The position numbers were made by a program, and so were the translations under genes. Below the pieces are notes generated by a model. The model saw nothing but the letters and a program-made list of their open reading frames with translations, was not told the DNA's origin and searched no databases. This document shows positions 37,601 to 50,440 of a DNA stretch of 64,000 bases, piece by piece; the stretch's first letter is position 1; each line of letters opens with the position of its first letter. The stretch lies in contig NC_092520.1 of the NCBI RefSeq assembly GCF_037038585.1, positions 196,642,706-196,706,705 on the forward strand, in the 5' to 3' direction. The DNA is from Patagioenas fasciata. Taxonomy: Eukaryota > Chordata > Aves > Columbiformes > Columbidae.

Positions 37601-40278
37601 TGTTAGCAATAAAAGGATTCAGACGAGCAGGAATGCAAAATGCCTGATGATCAGTCAGAATATTTCCATTTATGTATGACATAGAGTATGGAACAGAATC
37701 AGAAAATGTGATGGCTTAATGCTTATCTTATCTGCCTTTATCTCTACCAGATGCCCAGATAAATGATGATATAGAGTACTTGCACAAATTACTGATATGC
37801 TTACTACAGTACAGGAGAGCTATTTAGAAGTACAATTTAACACATCTCATTCACTAGAAAATTATGTGATTTCCTGATAACAAGGTGGCCTAACAATCCC
37901 AAATATCTTGATTCATTTCTACAATGGCGTGCTATACTACAAAATGAACTTTTCTTACGAGATACCCACAACAGGCTTAATCACTGCTTGCTTGTCATTT
38001 GTTTTGTTGTTTGGTTCGTTTTTTGTTTGTTTCAATGGCTACAACTGTTTCATGACAAACATCAACAACTGTCAGAACAAAACAGTAACTATAAGAAATA
38101 TGCTGAGAGCCAGAACTGCATGTTCAAGTTAAAGTTGGTTTAAACTTGAACCTAGTCTTATGCTAAAAATACATTACTTTATATACTATCATGACAAACT
38201 GTTCCAAAACTTTAGGTACCATTAGAATTTTTTTTTCTTTGATAATTAAGGCCTATCTGCTATTCTACTACCTTGGTAAATTATCTGAAAAAAATGTTTA
38301 TACACAAAAAAATTCTCATTTTTTCAGAATACCTTCAAAAGCTTTTATTCTCAGCAGGAAGGATTTTATACACAAGCAATGAAGAACACACTGCCTTCAA
38401 GAAAACAGAGAGATTGAATGCCTCAATAAAACTTTGAAAAAGATTGCTAACCTGGAAAGCTTGAAAATTCTTCACTACAGACTTCCTACAAAGTTACAAG
38501 GTTACATGTCATCCAGCAATTCAAAGAACACCTGCTGATTTATTGCATGGATGGAGAATGCATACAAAGCAAAATGGTAAATGTTAATGGATTACCATTG
38601 TCTTAACCTGAAAAATCACAGTCAGATGCAAGGCAGAGCCCAAAAGAAACAGTAAAAAATTGAAATATACACAGATTTGCAGCAAATACCTTGAAATACG
38701 CATTTGAGAAAGCATGATGATACGGAAGGACTCCAGAATTAAGATCTCACAGTGTGTTTCTCTGTTGTCAGTTTGAATGCTTTTTGTGTCACTTCACTGC
38801 AAGAGGAAATAAGGATGGGGCAACACTAAATCTTCCTCTCTCCTCCTGGTTGAGACCTCCAAAAGTGCTCTTCCTGGTTTTCGCCTTCAAACACACTCTG
38901 ATCATGCAGTGTATGCTCTTCACGCTGTTCTGCGACAGCTTGTGAGGCAGTCTTCTTTTTATTTTGTCTGTGTTGTAAAGAGATATTAATTCTAAAAAGA
39001 ATTAATTAACACCCATTTTTTTTTGTGACTTATGACGTACTGGAGCTAGCAAGAGGAGTGATAGTGGGAGACCATTTGTGGCTGCAAGAACATGGGCATT
39101 TAAAGGAACATGGAAATATGACTTAATATTGTGGGACTCAAGACCAATTCCAGACAGGGTCAGTCAAACACAATCATAAGGAAAAAAAAATAAAGTATTT
39201 TGACATGTGTCAAGACAAACTTTTTATGTATCTGCAGCAACCTACATACTGTGCAGCCATTCTGGATCAGTTGGTAGGGCAAACAAGGACTGAGTGCCCA
39301 GGAGCAGATCACAAGGAAGATCAGGCCTAGACCCTGTCTCTCAGGGTATCTAACAACAAAGAACTTAAAGATCCGGGCTTTATTTTGAATAGCTATGGAA
39401 AGTTGCTGTTCTCCTAACAGAGACACCACAGTGCTTTTACTCATTAGCTGTCTTCAGTACATTGTTCTGTTATTCGCTGCAGTGCATGGAGCGTGACAGG
39501 AACCTGACTCTAATCAGCATCCTCCTAGATACAGGTTATGGACATGAGGTACATACATACTGAAAGAGAGCTAGTCATTATCCCTAATGTTCAGTCTTCA
39601 ATCATAGGTCATTGCATTATTTGGCCTTATTAGTTTGTTAGCTATTTACTGACCGTATACTTACTGAGTGTTATAAGACAAATTTTTAACTAATTTTTGG
39701 ACATTAAGGCCATCCAAGAGAAATATGAAGAGTTGTTGCAATGATGGTTCTGAGTAGAGGATGTCACTCAGTTGCTATTAGGTGAAAAGAGAAGCAGAAA
39801 CCTTAAGCTGTGATATCGACTAATATTTGCAATTGTTTTTCACATGATTTGTAATTGACAGTCATCTACACTAGTAAATAGACTTCATAAAACCTATACA
39901 CATGCTTTTGATTTAGATATGCAGCTAGTGTTTACATAGAAATAGCATGTGCAGCCAGAAAGAGTAGACATGGTTCTTGGTTTATGTATTTGGAAACCTT
40001 TTAGCACATCTTCATTGAACTACAGATACATCTTACACTGTCTTACACTCTACGCGCTGTCAGCAGATTTTAGCAGCCAAAATCCCCTTGGATTCCAATT
40101 GCACTGAACCTGTTTGCTGCTTCCCAAGAATCAGAGGAACATGTTCCCACCATTTTAGCTGTCTCCTTCTATATTCTGTGCATTGACTATGATCAGGCTT
40201 TAAAGGGGAAAGCACAGGACTGGCCCCTTGTCTAATTGCAGTGAACTGCTGCAGTCGTTCAACCAAAATCATTTTGTG
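28672..40278. other. Long repeat-poor AT-rich region, no gene seen
   Basis: No CR1, no LTR and no frame above 94 codons. It contains only short A/T runs (for example 34256-34275), an AAAAC-type tract at about 29056-29095 and short TTAGTAAA echoes near 32010-32085. The region is open to being an intron or gene desert; I cannot see exons. Confidence 0.55.
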
Positions 40279-40426
40279 TCAGAGGGGAAAGGAAAGGAGA
40301 GGAGAGGAGAGGAGAGGAGAGGAGAGGAGAGGAGAGGAGAGGAGAGGAGAGGAGAGGAGAGGAGAGGAGAGGAGAGGAGAGGAGAGGAGAGGAGAGGAGA
40401 GGAGAGGAGAGGAGAGGAGAGGAAAG
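40279..40426 (+). repeat. (GGAGA)25 microsatellite
   Basis: Twenty-five perfect GGAGA units at 40296-40420, flanked by GGAAA variants on both sides. All purine on this strand. Arg/Gly/Glu repeat frames (up to 95 codons) and Leu/Ser frames on the other strand are artefacts. Confidence 0.97.
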
Positions 40427-43400
40427 TTCATAGTTTGATTTCAAAATTGCTGAGGGGGAGAAGAGGTCAGGGAGAATTTAAAAAGGAATTGATTGGAAAG
40501 ATGATCTGGAGCTGAAGCGCAGGTGGGTTCATAGATTGTTAAAAATTTTTCAGTGAGGAGATGTGGCTTCAAGAATATTGGACTTCATGATTAAAGAGAT
40601 TTTGAACATTTTTATGTTCAAAATATTTAGTACTAGAAAGTTGTGCCAAATAGACTAATTTTGCTGGTACAAGATGTTACAAGTTACAAATTATATGGTG
40701 GCCAAGAAGAATTTTACATTGAACAGGAGAACAGATCGTATCTTTTCATTTTTCACAACCAACATATAAAATAGAAGGAAAAACAATAATGGCTAAATGG
40801 AAAAGAACTAGAAATGCTTAACCTTTCTTTTACTCAGTGGGATCAAAATCAGAATGTCAACAAGATCTGTGGTACTTCTGATAGAAATAAATACTCTAGC
40901 TGTTGTAATGTAATGTTTTTTATGCTATTAAAGAACATTTTGTGAAGTATAATCAGAGTAATTGCAACCTAAATCTCATTAATCTACATGTTTTTCATCT
41001 TCAAAACATTACAAACACAACACATCTCCAAATATTTCCCAAAGCATGGAGCGTGCCCCATGAGAGGACTGACGAAGTGGTCACAGGCAGCAGGCACAGA
41101 ACGATCTCCAAATCTCTCTCTAGAGTCACAGCTGTCATTAGTAGCAACGGAGTGTAGGTTACATTTTCAAAGATACGTATGTGATTTAGGAGCTGCCAGG
41201 CTGGTAGATGAGCTCTGGCAAAAATTGCTTCAGCAGCTGAAGATGGTAGTATCCCACACTGATCTGTTTTCTATTTCGGAGTTATTTCCTCCAAAACAAC
41301 CTCAGCTGTTTGCTTCTATACACATGAATCAAAACTGTATTTTCTAAAACTTTTCAGGCACAGATATATATATATGCATGTGTCCTCAAAGCACCTGTGT
41401 GTGTTGTGTGACTAATTCTTGTTGCCTCCCATTCAGTCCGAAGTTCTCAAAGGTGTTTTGGTGCTGAACTACCGGTCTTACCTACCTTCAGGAAAAAGAA
41501 AAAACAACAAATAAAACCAATAAAAATCTCACAGCGATTAGGACTTAGGCATCTGGGAGAAAAAGATGAATTTCAGAATTTCCCATTCAGCATTTCAAAA
41601 CGGCTTATGAAGTAGAATCTAAGAAAAGCATTTCAAAGTTTTCCCAAAATAAATATGCTTTTTAGGATACTGACAGCTGCTAAATAAAATGTCTTAGGAT
41701 GAACAAGGATCTTGGAGTAAGTACCAGGGTGAACTACAAAATTGTGAATTGTCCTGAAGCCTGCAAAGAACACCAGAATTTTCAAAATTGCTGGCTGTCT
41801 GATTCTTATGACCTGAGGAGCTAGTACTAGGTCTTATGCTTTTGGTTCTCCCATGGAATTGGAGTACTTCAGTGGTCACTTGATTAAAAATGGAGCAATT
41901 TTAGGAACGGGAACTAAAGTGATGCTTCCTTTGCTCTCCTTTCAATCCCTGAATTACTCATTACACTTTCTTCCAAAGTCAAGGTCAAGTCTGGGAGGAG
42001 GGAACTGACAGCTCAAGTCTCCCCAACCTGAAGGTGAGGACACTTCTTTCCAGAAGTGAGAAGAGAGAACTCTGTCACCACTGAGAGTTTAATAAGAGAA
42101 GATGCTCCTCTTAGAAAGTTCGCTATATAAAAGTAAATCATGTATCTTAAATTATAGAAGTCATCAAATATTTTATGTACACTTGCTTTGTTCAAGTGCT
42201 TCACTGGAAATTTACCCTTTACTGTGTTTCTCAGGTTTTTTTCTGATTACCTGAGACTGCATTTTGGGTTTGTTTGGTTTTCTGCATCTACATTGAAAAA
42301 TTTCTTTTTCTTTCCTCTTCAAAATTAGCTTCTGCTATTCAAACTGCCCAGCAGTAGGAATGGACAACAAGTACCTGGGAATGTAGGGATTTTTAGCATC
42401 CATAGATGAATATACAAATATGTTCCTGGAGCAAGCAATAGGCTAAGACATTTTGCTTGCCTCTTATGTTTTGTGAACCAAGATACTGTCTGTACTTAAC
42501 ACTGGACATTAATTCACTTGAAGAATGACTAAATATCCTCAAAAAAACTAAAACAGCTGTCCTATCAACCCACAAATGTGGACAAGTGACATATAAAGAA
42601 CTGGGACTTATCTATATGTAAATCCATACAGAACTCAGCAGGAAGAAACAACTTAGCTCTCATTCTCAAGGCACCTATCTGTGTTTTATGTGAAGCTTCT
42701 CAGCATAGAATACTAGCTCAAGACCACACTAAATGTGGCAGCACAGCCACTGCTTTGGAAATGACCTCAGTCTTCAAGCTCAGAATATGTCCGAAACACA
42801 CTCATTTCCACCTGTAATGAACTGTGTAGGTAAACCTTACATCTGAAATATGGCATACTGGGGCAGAAGTGAGATACTGTATTCCCTGGTTTGTCAGCAG
42901 CAGCTGTTTGGCTCACAGTAACTGCAAGAAATCTCAAAGTTACTGTCGGTTGTCTCTCTAATTCTGTGTATCCTATGGCGTTTTGACTGCTCAGGAAAAC
43001 AGGATTCCCCTTAGCCTTGCTGATCTTTGGTTCTGCTATGTTCATAGCACAATTTGAAAGGACCTTTTATTCCTGGGGCTGTTGTGGTCATGATATAGCC
43101 TGTATGCATGTCTACTGATGTTAATCCCTGAAGACTTTTAGCCAGTGTCATAGTACCAGCCTGATATATCAGGCTTGACTGACTCAGGGTTTTTCAATTT
43201 ACAGTGAAAAGAAGTGGAAAAAATGAAAGGATTATGAAGTGAATAAAATATATTCAAAACAACAGCCACAACAAGCTCATAATTACAAAAAAAAAAAAAA
43301 GGCACAATCATAAATTAATAATAAAACAAACAAACAAAAAAAAATCAGAATGCAAACTATATTCCATGAAAGAGAAAAGCCTTAAAATCTTGCCCAAAAT

Positions 43401-43479
43401 TGTAATAATGTCTACTTGAAGTGGTCAGATGCTACACTCAGGAGTATATACAGAAAACATTTTAGATAGATAGTGAACA
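40427..43479. other. Unique DNA, no gene seen
   Basis: A frame of 119 codons at 40988-41347 has no recognisable domain and is probably chance. A short TA run sits at about 41363-41372. No clear interspersed repeat. Confidence 0.5.
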
Positions 43480-44037
43480 TGTCAGGGTGCTGAGTGCCTT
43501 AATGGCCCTGATCAACCTCAGCTGGACCTTCCACCTATAGGTGCAGGAGCTCAATTTAAGCTCAGCCCCAAATAGCTCTTTTTTTTTTTTGAGCTATGTC
43601 AGGAGAGTGCTGGTCTCTTGTTAGTCAGTGCCTGACTATGAGGACCCTGAATCTGGGGTTCAACCTGTGAGCTAGCTAGACCATGGTTTTGTCTGAAAGG
43701 TCCAATGCACATGATCCTAACTGTGCCTTATGGACTGGCTTAGTGGCTTGACTTTAGGCTTCTCTCATCGCTGTGATATCCTCTTCTGATCTGGGCTCTT
43801 GGCTGGACCTTGTCACCATCTCAAGGCTTGTCCTGCTTGGATACTGTGGCTCTGGCTTGTAAAGCCCTGCTCTCCATGTTATCTCCCTTGGCTGCCCAGC
43901 CCTTAGGGATCAGATGGCCCTTGCTGTTCCCCAAGAGGACAGATGAATGGTCTGTCACGAACTTTATTTGTCTGACTTTCTCTCTTATATTGATTTATTT
44001 GTTTTTCTATTAGAATTAACTGCTGTAAGTTAACTCA
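43480..44037 (+). mobile_element. Probable solo LTR, unassigned family
   Basis: A GC-richer block of about 560 bases with sharp edges. It begins TGTCAGGGTGCTGAG, has a TTTAAG TATA-like word within GAGCTCAATTTAAGCTCAG (43548-43566), and ends near ...TTAACTCA. Layout and composition resemble avian ERV LTRs, but I cannot align it to another copy in this window, no target-site duplication is visible, and the ends are guesses. A different old interspersed repeat is possible. Confidence 0.4.
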
Positions 44038-45701
44038 ATAAGTGGTATGTTCAAACAAACTGGAAGGCTGAGTGCCTGAGATTTTGCTCTGTAGTAGTAG
44101 GATGAAAGTTATGTTTGTAATACATCTTGTCAGAGATGAACTTGGTCATACTTCTGTTACTCTGCAGAATGCATTTCTGGTATGTAATATAAACATTTCA
44201 TGCTACATTTCAAAATTCACTGCACTATTTACTTCAGCCAAGCTGAGATGCTGAAGTGGAAACCACTCAAGGTTTGAACCACTTATTAGTTATTTGTCAA
44301 CACAAATTCTTGAAAGTAAAATGAAAACTAAAAGGCTTAAAGCTATTTGAGTCATATGAGTGATCCCAGTGGAAGGTGCTAGAAATGTCTACAGGTATCA
44401 TGAAACATGAAAAACAGCTATTTGGTTGGGGGAAACTCCCCAGATTACTTCTGCATGTACTAGAAAATCCAGTAGATGCTTGAATTTGAAGTTTTTGCTT
44501 GAGTTTGGAGCAGAAGAAGTTAATGGTAATTCTCAAAGGGTTTTAATAGCTTTTTTTGCCTTTTTTTTTTTTTTTCTCCTCTATTGCAAGATCCCAGAGT
44601 AATCATCTTGCAAAGCAGAAGAATGTTGCTACTAAACTCATATATGCAACTTGGTATCAGACGGTAGGAAACCCAAACTTGTAACTGTCCAGTCTACCTC
44701 AAAGAACTGAATTTCAGTTTACCACCTACATTCAGAGATGTTCTTCAACTTTCGAATGTAAGGAAATCCCTCTTTGTTGTTTTTAAGTTTATCCTTTGTT
44801 CATTCATAGAAGAAAAGAAGGTCAAACTGTTCTGGTTTGGGGAGGCAAAGAAGCTTTGTTACCATTTTTGAGACTGATGGCTGTGAAACTGTAGAACAGT
44901 AAAATACACTCTTTTGTGAAACTAGTGCCTTAACTTCTACTGAGTGTAGGAACTTGTCCTTTCATAACTATTTCCTAAGAACTACCTTAGACACATTCAA
45001 AATGAAGATGGTTTCATGCATATTAGGAAGCATTTGTTTTCATTATATTCTGTCTTTCCTGTATTTCAAAAATAGTTCATTTTGTCTGAGTTGACAGAGT
45101 TCAGAGTTCAGGATGGAAAAAAATGTGAATCTCATAAAATGTTATTTTCAGGTACACAAAGAAAACAAAGTAGTTGGAGAACCAATTCTCTTGTAATGCC
45201 TTGGTAGAGTTCTCAGCACTAAAAACATGCTATTTGCAACTCTATTTTCTGTGAGTGAAATTACTCTCAAGAACTTGATAGAATCAAATAAATTAAAAAA
45301 TCTGATCTCAAGCTGCGGTACCAGGTAGTCCTTGAAAAACTGACGAAAAATTATTTCCAAGAGTTAAATACAAGAATGAGTTAATGCTGTATTTGACATA
45401 AAAACAGAGAAAGGACAAGTAGTGTTATAGTGACCAGTTATTCTATGGGGTCAGAAACCTGAAAATCACCTTACTTGAAAAAAGACATTTTTACTATCAC
45501 AGATTATATGTGTTCTCTAGGTCAGTACTTCCAACAAAAAGCTTGTGTTATATTGTGTAATTATAGTGATATCAGGCAAGATTATTAGATATTTATTTTG
45601 TAAACTGGGTAGCTGTAGCTTAAACTTAGGCACACGGAATTACAGAAAAATAGAGAAAGATCTTCAAGTGAGTTAATTAATATATATAAATAAACATACA
45701 T
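44038..45701. other. Unique DNA, no gene seen
   Basis: AT-rich, no repeat or meaningful frame recognised. A T run lies at about 44561-44575. Confidence 0.6.
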
Positions 45702-45789
45702 CAATTTCTCATTCAGATTATTAATCTCTGTTATTAGGCTATATACAATTTCTCATTCAGATTATTAATCTCTGTTATTAGGCTATATA
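45702..45789 (+). repeat. Perfect 44-bp tandem duplication
   Basis: Bases 45702-45745 are repeated exactly at 45746-45789, beginning CAATTTCTCATTCAG in both. All 44 positions agree, and the following C also matches. The exact identity in otherwise drifting DNA suggests a recent duplication, possibly polymorphic, or a local assembly artefact. Confidence 0.97.
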
Positions 45790-48138
45790 CGTATAATAGA
45801 TTCTTATTACTCTTAGAGTATTGCTTTAAATTTTTGTTCACTTTCTGATCAGCAAAGCACTAGTAAGAAAAAACATCTGAATTCAGCTACTTGTCTGAAA
45901 TTTTAAAGCTAGGAGTTTTATTTCTTTGGTTTTCTGTCTGGATTTTGTTTCAAAAACACAAGCTTAAAGGCTAGGCCTCCTCTGGCCTCAGAAGGGTTAT
46001 ATTTTGTGATTCCAACCACTCAGAATTAATATTAAATAAGATTTAAAAAAAACAAAACAAAACAAAAAACTGGGTTATTTTTGTTTGATATTTCTCCTTT
46101 TTTTCAGTGTCATCATGAAATGAAGGCCAGCTAGCATTTCCAGTGGACAGATTCATTTGCTGACAAATGATGACACTTTTATTATTGTTGTATAGTTCTT
46201 CAGCCCCTCAGACATTTTCTTGAAGTATTTTGTTTTTTACTGATTCCCATTTCACCACTTTTCCCATTCCCCCTTTGTTCTAAATTAAAAAAAAATGATA
46301 AATATAAGTCAAGCAAAAAGATGAAGTTAAAAATCATTATGTAATTCTGCATTTCATTTTAATTACGATTCTGTACCTTTGAAATTTGTTTAAAGAGGAC
46401 AAAAGAAATCTTTTAACATAAATATAATCTGGTTCTAACTAAACCACTTTGATTCCAAAACATTTTTTTTCGTCCACATTGAAATTTTCTTGAGCAAGTA
46501 GGTTGTGTTTTGAAATAAATGTAAATTGCAATGACATAACTGAAGGTTCTTGCTTTTGTTGGCATGATTCTGAGAGGCATATGATTTTTTCCTCTCACCA
46601 GATGCATGCTGTCATGTTCACCTTTTGAAAAAAGTGACATTGGCATTAATGAGCAGTACTGAATACCCTTAAACAGAATAACATCCCAATCCAACAGTGT
46701 CAGGAAAAGGTCATTCACATAGCTCAATCTATCCAATCTGTAATTTAGGCATTCTAAAATGTTGGCATGTTAATAGTACAAGTACTCCTAGTGACTGAGA
46801 AGTACTTAGGCAGCAGACTCATTCTAAATGACATTGCCAAAGTTTTTGGGGAAAAAAGATTACAAACTGTTCAACTGTCAGCCGACACTTGTGTAAGAAA
46901 ACCCTTGACAAATATGACTCTTTTGGAGGCATTACTCTGCAAGCTTTTTGAGACATTGTTTCATTTAATCTGTAATATTGTGGTTGTTTTCTGGTGGCTT
47001 ACATACATTGACAACCATTGTGATTTGCAGACCCCTACACCATGCACTGTTGTGTGTGTACAACACTGGGAAACATAAAATTTCAGTGGAGACAAGGCTA
47101 TGTTAAAGATAATAATAATAATAATAGATTCACAAATCTCTCACCACCTTTCAGACAAAGAAGTTACAGAGTACCTTGCTATGCTATTACTCATGTTGTA
47201 ATCTCCCCACCTTTTTTTCCTTTTTCTTTTGCATGTCAGCATTCCTTGACATTTTATGATATTTGGATCTTTTTTTCTGACTTTACCCTGAAGATGTGGG
47301 TCTTTATCAAATGGGTTCCTTTGTTTAATACTTAACATTGGAATATTTTTCCATTATATGTGGTAAGTTTAAGTGGCTAGTACAGGAATTGCTGTATATT
47401 CCTCATTGCTACTGATTGTTATAATATTATAATATAATAATATTATATATTGTATTGCTGAAAGTAATGCTGAAAGTAATTTACTGGTAAATTTGCTTTG
47501 TTCTTAAAACAGCAGGAATTATTTCCGTTTTTTGACAAAGCAGTAATTTTTCCTTTAGCATGGATTTCATTCCAATGTCTCTATATTATGTATAAGTCAC
47601 ATCTACCGTTATGTGTATGTCAAACAAACAAAAAAAATGTTATTTCCTATATATACTAAATATGATGTAGTCCAAACCAAAAAAAAAAAAAACATAGAGA
47701 AGAATTACTTCTACGTTTAAGTACTAGAAAGACATACAGACTAAAACCTTATTTTCCAGTAAATAATTTACTTACATTCTCAATATAAAAGTACATGATG
47801 CATAAAACTGTAGGTTTTTAACTTAATTCAAAGAGTGTTCTGGAAAGCAAACAATTCTGTTAGAAACTAGCCTAAAAACCATGAAAAAACCAACCATTTT
47901 GTTTCTTTTTACTTTTTTGAGTATTGTTAGCCATTTTTTTTGCTTGTATTGAAAAAGCATGTAATTTCTCACAGAAGGAGAAGTGAAAAATACTGAAGCC
48001 TTAGGGTACTTGATTGAAAAATGATGAAACAGCTGTGGTATCTCCTTTTCCATTTATGTCTACCCATGGCCCACATACAATGGGAAGGAAAACAATGCTG
48101 AAAATAGTTATGCTTACAATGAATTAAGCTGTATTACT
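45790..48138. other. Unique DNA, no gene seen
   Basis: AT-rich. Contains an AAAAC-type tract at about 46049-46071, an (AAT)5 run at 47110-47124, an AT-rich imperfect palindrome near 47420-47450 and an A run at about 47679-47692. The frame at 46767-47078 (103 codons) has no recognisable domain. Confidence 0.55.
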
Positions 48139-48182
48139 GGGGGGGAGGGGGGCGGGGGTGGAATTGAGAGAGAGAGAGAGAA
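48139..48182 (+). repeat. G-run cluster followed by (GA)n
   Basis: G7 (48139-48145), G6 (48147-48152), G5 (48154-48158) and G2 (48160-48161), separated by single bases, satisfy the usual G-quadruplex pattern. A short GA dinucleotide run follows (about 48167-48181). No function can be assigned from sequence alone. Confidence 0.85.
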
Positions 48183-49744
48183 AGATATGACAGTATGGCA
48201 GTATTTATAACAAAATAGATCGTAGGTACTGCAAATCACACACGTGGAAAACTTCGCAAGTTTGTTTGCCTTGGTTAGTAAAGTTACATATGTATACATG
48301 TATATGCCTCTGTATATATTTATACATAAATATACCTTACAAAATACAGTTTAAGTAAAATGATAAGTTTACGTTATTACAATAAAAATTCTTCTGGTGG
48401 GAATAGGGATTATGGAATTAGAGACAGGCATCTTTCTAAAGTTGCAACAATCCTGTTAAATACTCAAATAGAACACATCGGTCTCTAGGAGAAATAGGTG
48501 AAACATGAGAATGAGGTTCTTTTGAAGAAAAAGGCTTTCACTTTAGCGTTGATTACAATCAAAGATACAAGATGTACCACATTTTATCTTCAGTCTAATT
48601 TATAGATAAATATTAGACACCAGATGGAGAACTATCGCATATCCAGTTGGATGTGCTATTTTTTTTTCCCGTGTTACTGCTGCTAGATTTCTGTGTACAT
48701 CACAAAAGCAGCTTATATATTTGGGAGGGGATTCCTTTCCTAGGTATGTTTAAATTGTGCAACACTGTACCAGGAGCTTCACTCTAATAGGTGAGAACCA
48801 GCAGTATTACTGTGACATGAAGACATGGGGTAGACTCTTTATGGGAATAAGAAAAAGATGAAATGTTAATTTAAAGACGCATCTTTAAAGCTGAATACAC
48901 CTGGATAAGCCTATTCTACTGGTTCTCTATGGGCTTGATGTAAAATCCAGAAGGACTTGTTCTGTAAGACCATTTCACTGTGCCTGTCCAAATATTTTCA
49001 CAGTATCCATATCTCTTTGAAAGTCTCCAGAAAATTGTCCAACTGTGACTAAACTGTATGAAATACAGGGATTTCTGTTAGAAAGCTATAGAATTAAAAA
49101 TGTTACCTGATACATATATAGAGCTAGTTGATAAGATTCAAGCATATAAAGTCTGCACTGTAGGTGCATGTTGCTGGGCACTCCATGCAGCATTTTACAA
49201 CAGTTTTAGTTAACTTCTCTTTACTTTCTAAAATAAATAATGCAAATATGGAAACATACTACATTTTTCTGATATTTGCTCTCAGTCACAGACTTGTTAG
49301 CACTAGTCTGGTACAAACCCTCAAATAATAAAGACAACGTATCCATCATCTTTATAATTTTGTGTTTGTACTTTATTCTTTGCAGCTTACTTTTTGTTTT
49401 ACTTCATTGTAATTTCTCTGAAGTTCACATAAACATTGAAAAAATAAAAAGCATATCATGAAAGGAAGTGAGAGGAAGACGTATATGTAGAAAGTATTAG
49501 CTATAGATCTAATTCACTGTATTCTCCCTCATTAGTTTACTGGCTTGAAAAAGAGACTGTTAGGTCCTGGCTCTAGTTTTAACTAGCATTCTTTGCCAGC
49601 TTGTTAAAATACTTACCAAAACCTGGATACAGCAATGCACAGAGAAATACCTGCTCAACTGTTCTTGTCTATGAGTAGCATAAAAAGCAGGGCAGGGCCA
49701 CAGACAATTTCCATGTCTGCATAGTGTCCTTTCTTTTTATAAAG
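48183..49744. other. Unique DNA, no gene seen
   Basis: AT-rich with short TATA-type words at about 48285-48340. No gene or interspersed repeat recognised. Confidence 0.6.
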
Positions 49745-50328
49745 TATGCTGGTTTTGACTGGGATAGAGTTAATTTTGTTCATAGTAGCTAGCATGGTGT
49801 TATGTTTCGGATTTGTGTTGGAAATAGTGTTGATAATACAGAGATGTTTTAGTTACTGCTGAGCAGTGCTTACACAGAGGCAAGGCATTTTCTTCTTCTT
49901 ACACCACTCCACCAGTGACTAGGCTGGGAGTCCACAAGAGGTTGAGGAGATAGAGCAGGGACAATTAATGCAAGCTGATCAAAGAGATATTCCATATCGT
50001 ATAATGTCACGCTCAGCATATGAACTAAGGGGAAGAAGAAAGGGGAGATGTTCAGAGTGATGATGTTTTTTTCCTGAGTAAACTTTATGCATGATGGAGC
50101 CCTGATTTCCTGGACATGGATGAGCATCTATCTGCCTGCCCATGCGAAAGAGTGAATGAATTGCTTTTGCTTTGCTTGTATGTGTCTTTTGTTAAACCTG
50201 TTAAACTGCCTTTATCTCAACCTAAATTTTTTCTCCCTTTTACTCTTCCAATTCACTCCCCTATCCCATGGTGGGAAGTGAACAAGCAGCTGTGTGGTAC
50301 TTAGATGACATGGAATCAAACCATGACT
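49745..50328 (+). mobile_element. Solo LTR, avian ERV (same family as 21.6 kb)
   Basis: It matches the 21.6-kb LTR throughout: GACTGGGATAGAGTTAAT, GTTGATAATACAGAGATGTTTTAGTT, CAGTGCTTACACAGAGGCAAGG, GGAGCCCTGATTTCCTGGACATGG and TTTATCTCAACC, in the same order. The 3' end is more complete here (AGCAGCTGTGTGGTACTTAGATGACATGG then a CCATGA word). The TATA box is decayed (CATATGAACTAAG in its place, about 50017-50030), as is the poly(A) region. Ends are approximate and no target-site duplication is seen. Confidence 0.88.
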
Positions 50329-50440
50329 CATGGCAAGAAAATGGAAATGTTGTCTTCAAAGGTAAAACCAGGCATTGTAGCATTGATAAAAGATTTTCAG
50401 TTCAGTGGCCAAGAGTTATGACCCTCTGTCAGTGGCTGCA
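50329..50440. other. Short unique spacer
   Basis: No gene or repeat recognised between the LTR and the CR1 that follows. Confidence 0.4.

Noticed and set aside
40228..40515. Frames with Arg-Gly-Glu-Glu repeats
   Set aside because: Direct translation of the GGAGA microsatellite.
40988..41347. 119-codon plus-strand frame
   Set aside because: No domain, no splice or promoter context, length within chance for AT-moderate DNA.
49735..50345. Target-site duplication for the 49.7-kb LTR
   Set aside because: No matching 4-6-bp words at plausible ends; ends themselves uncertain.
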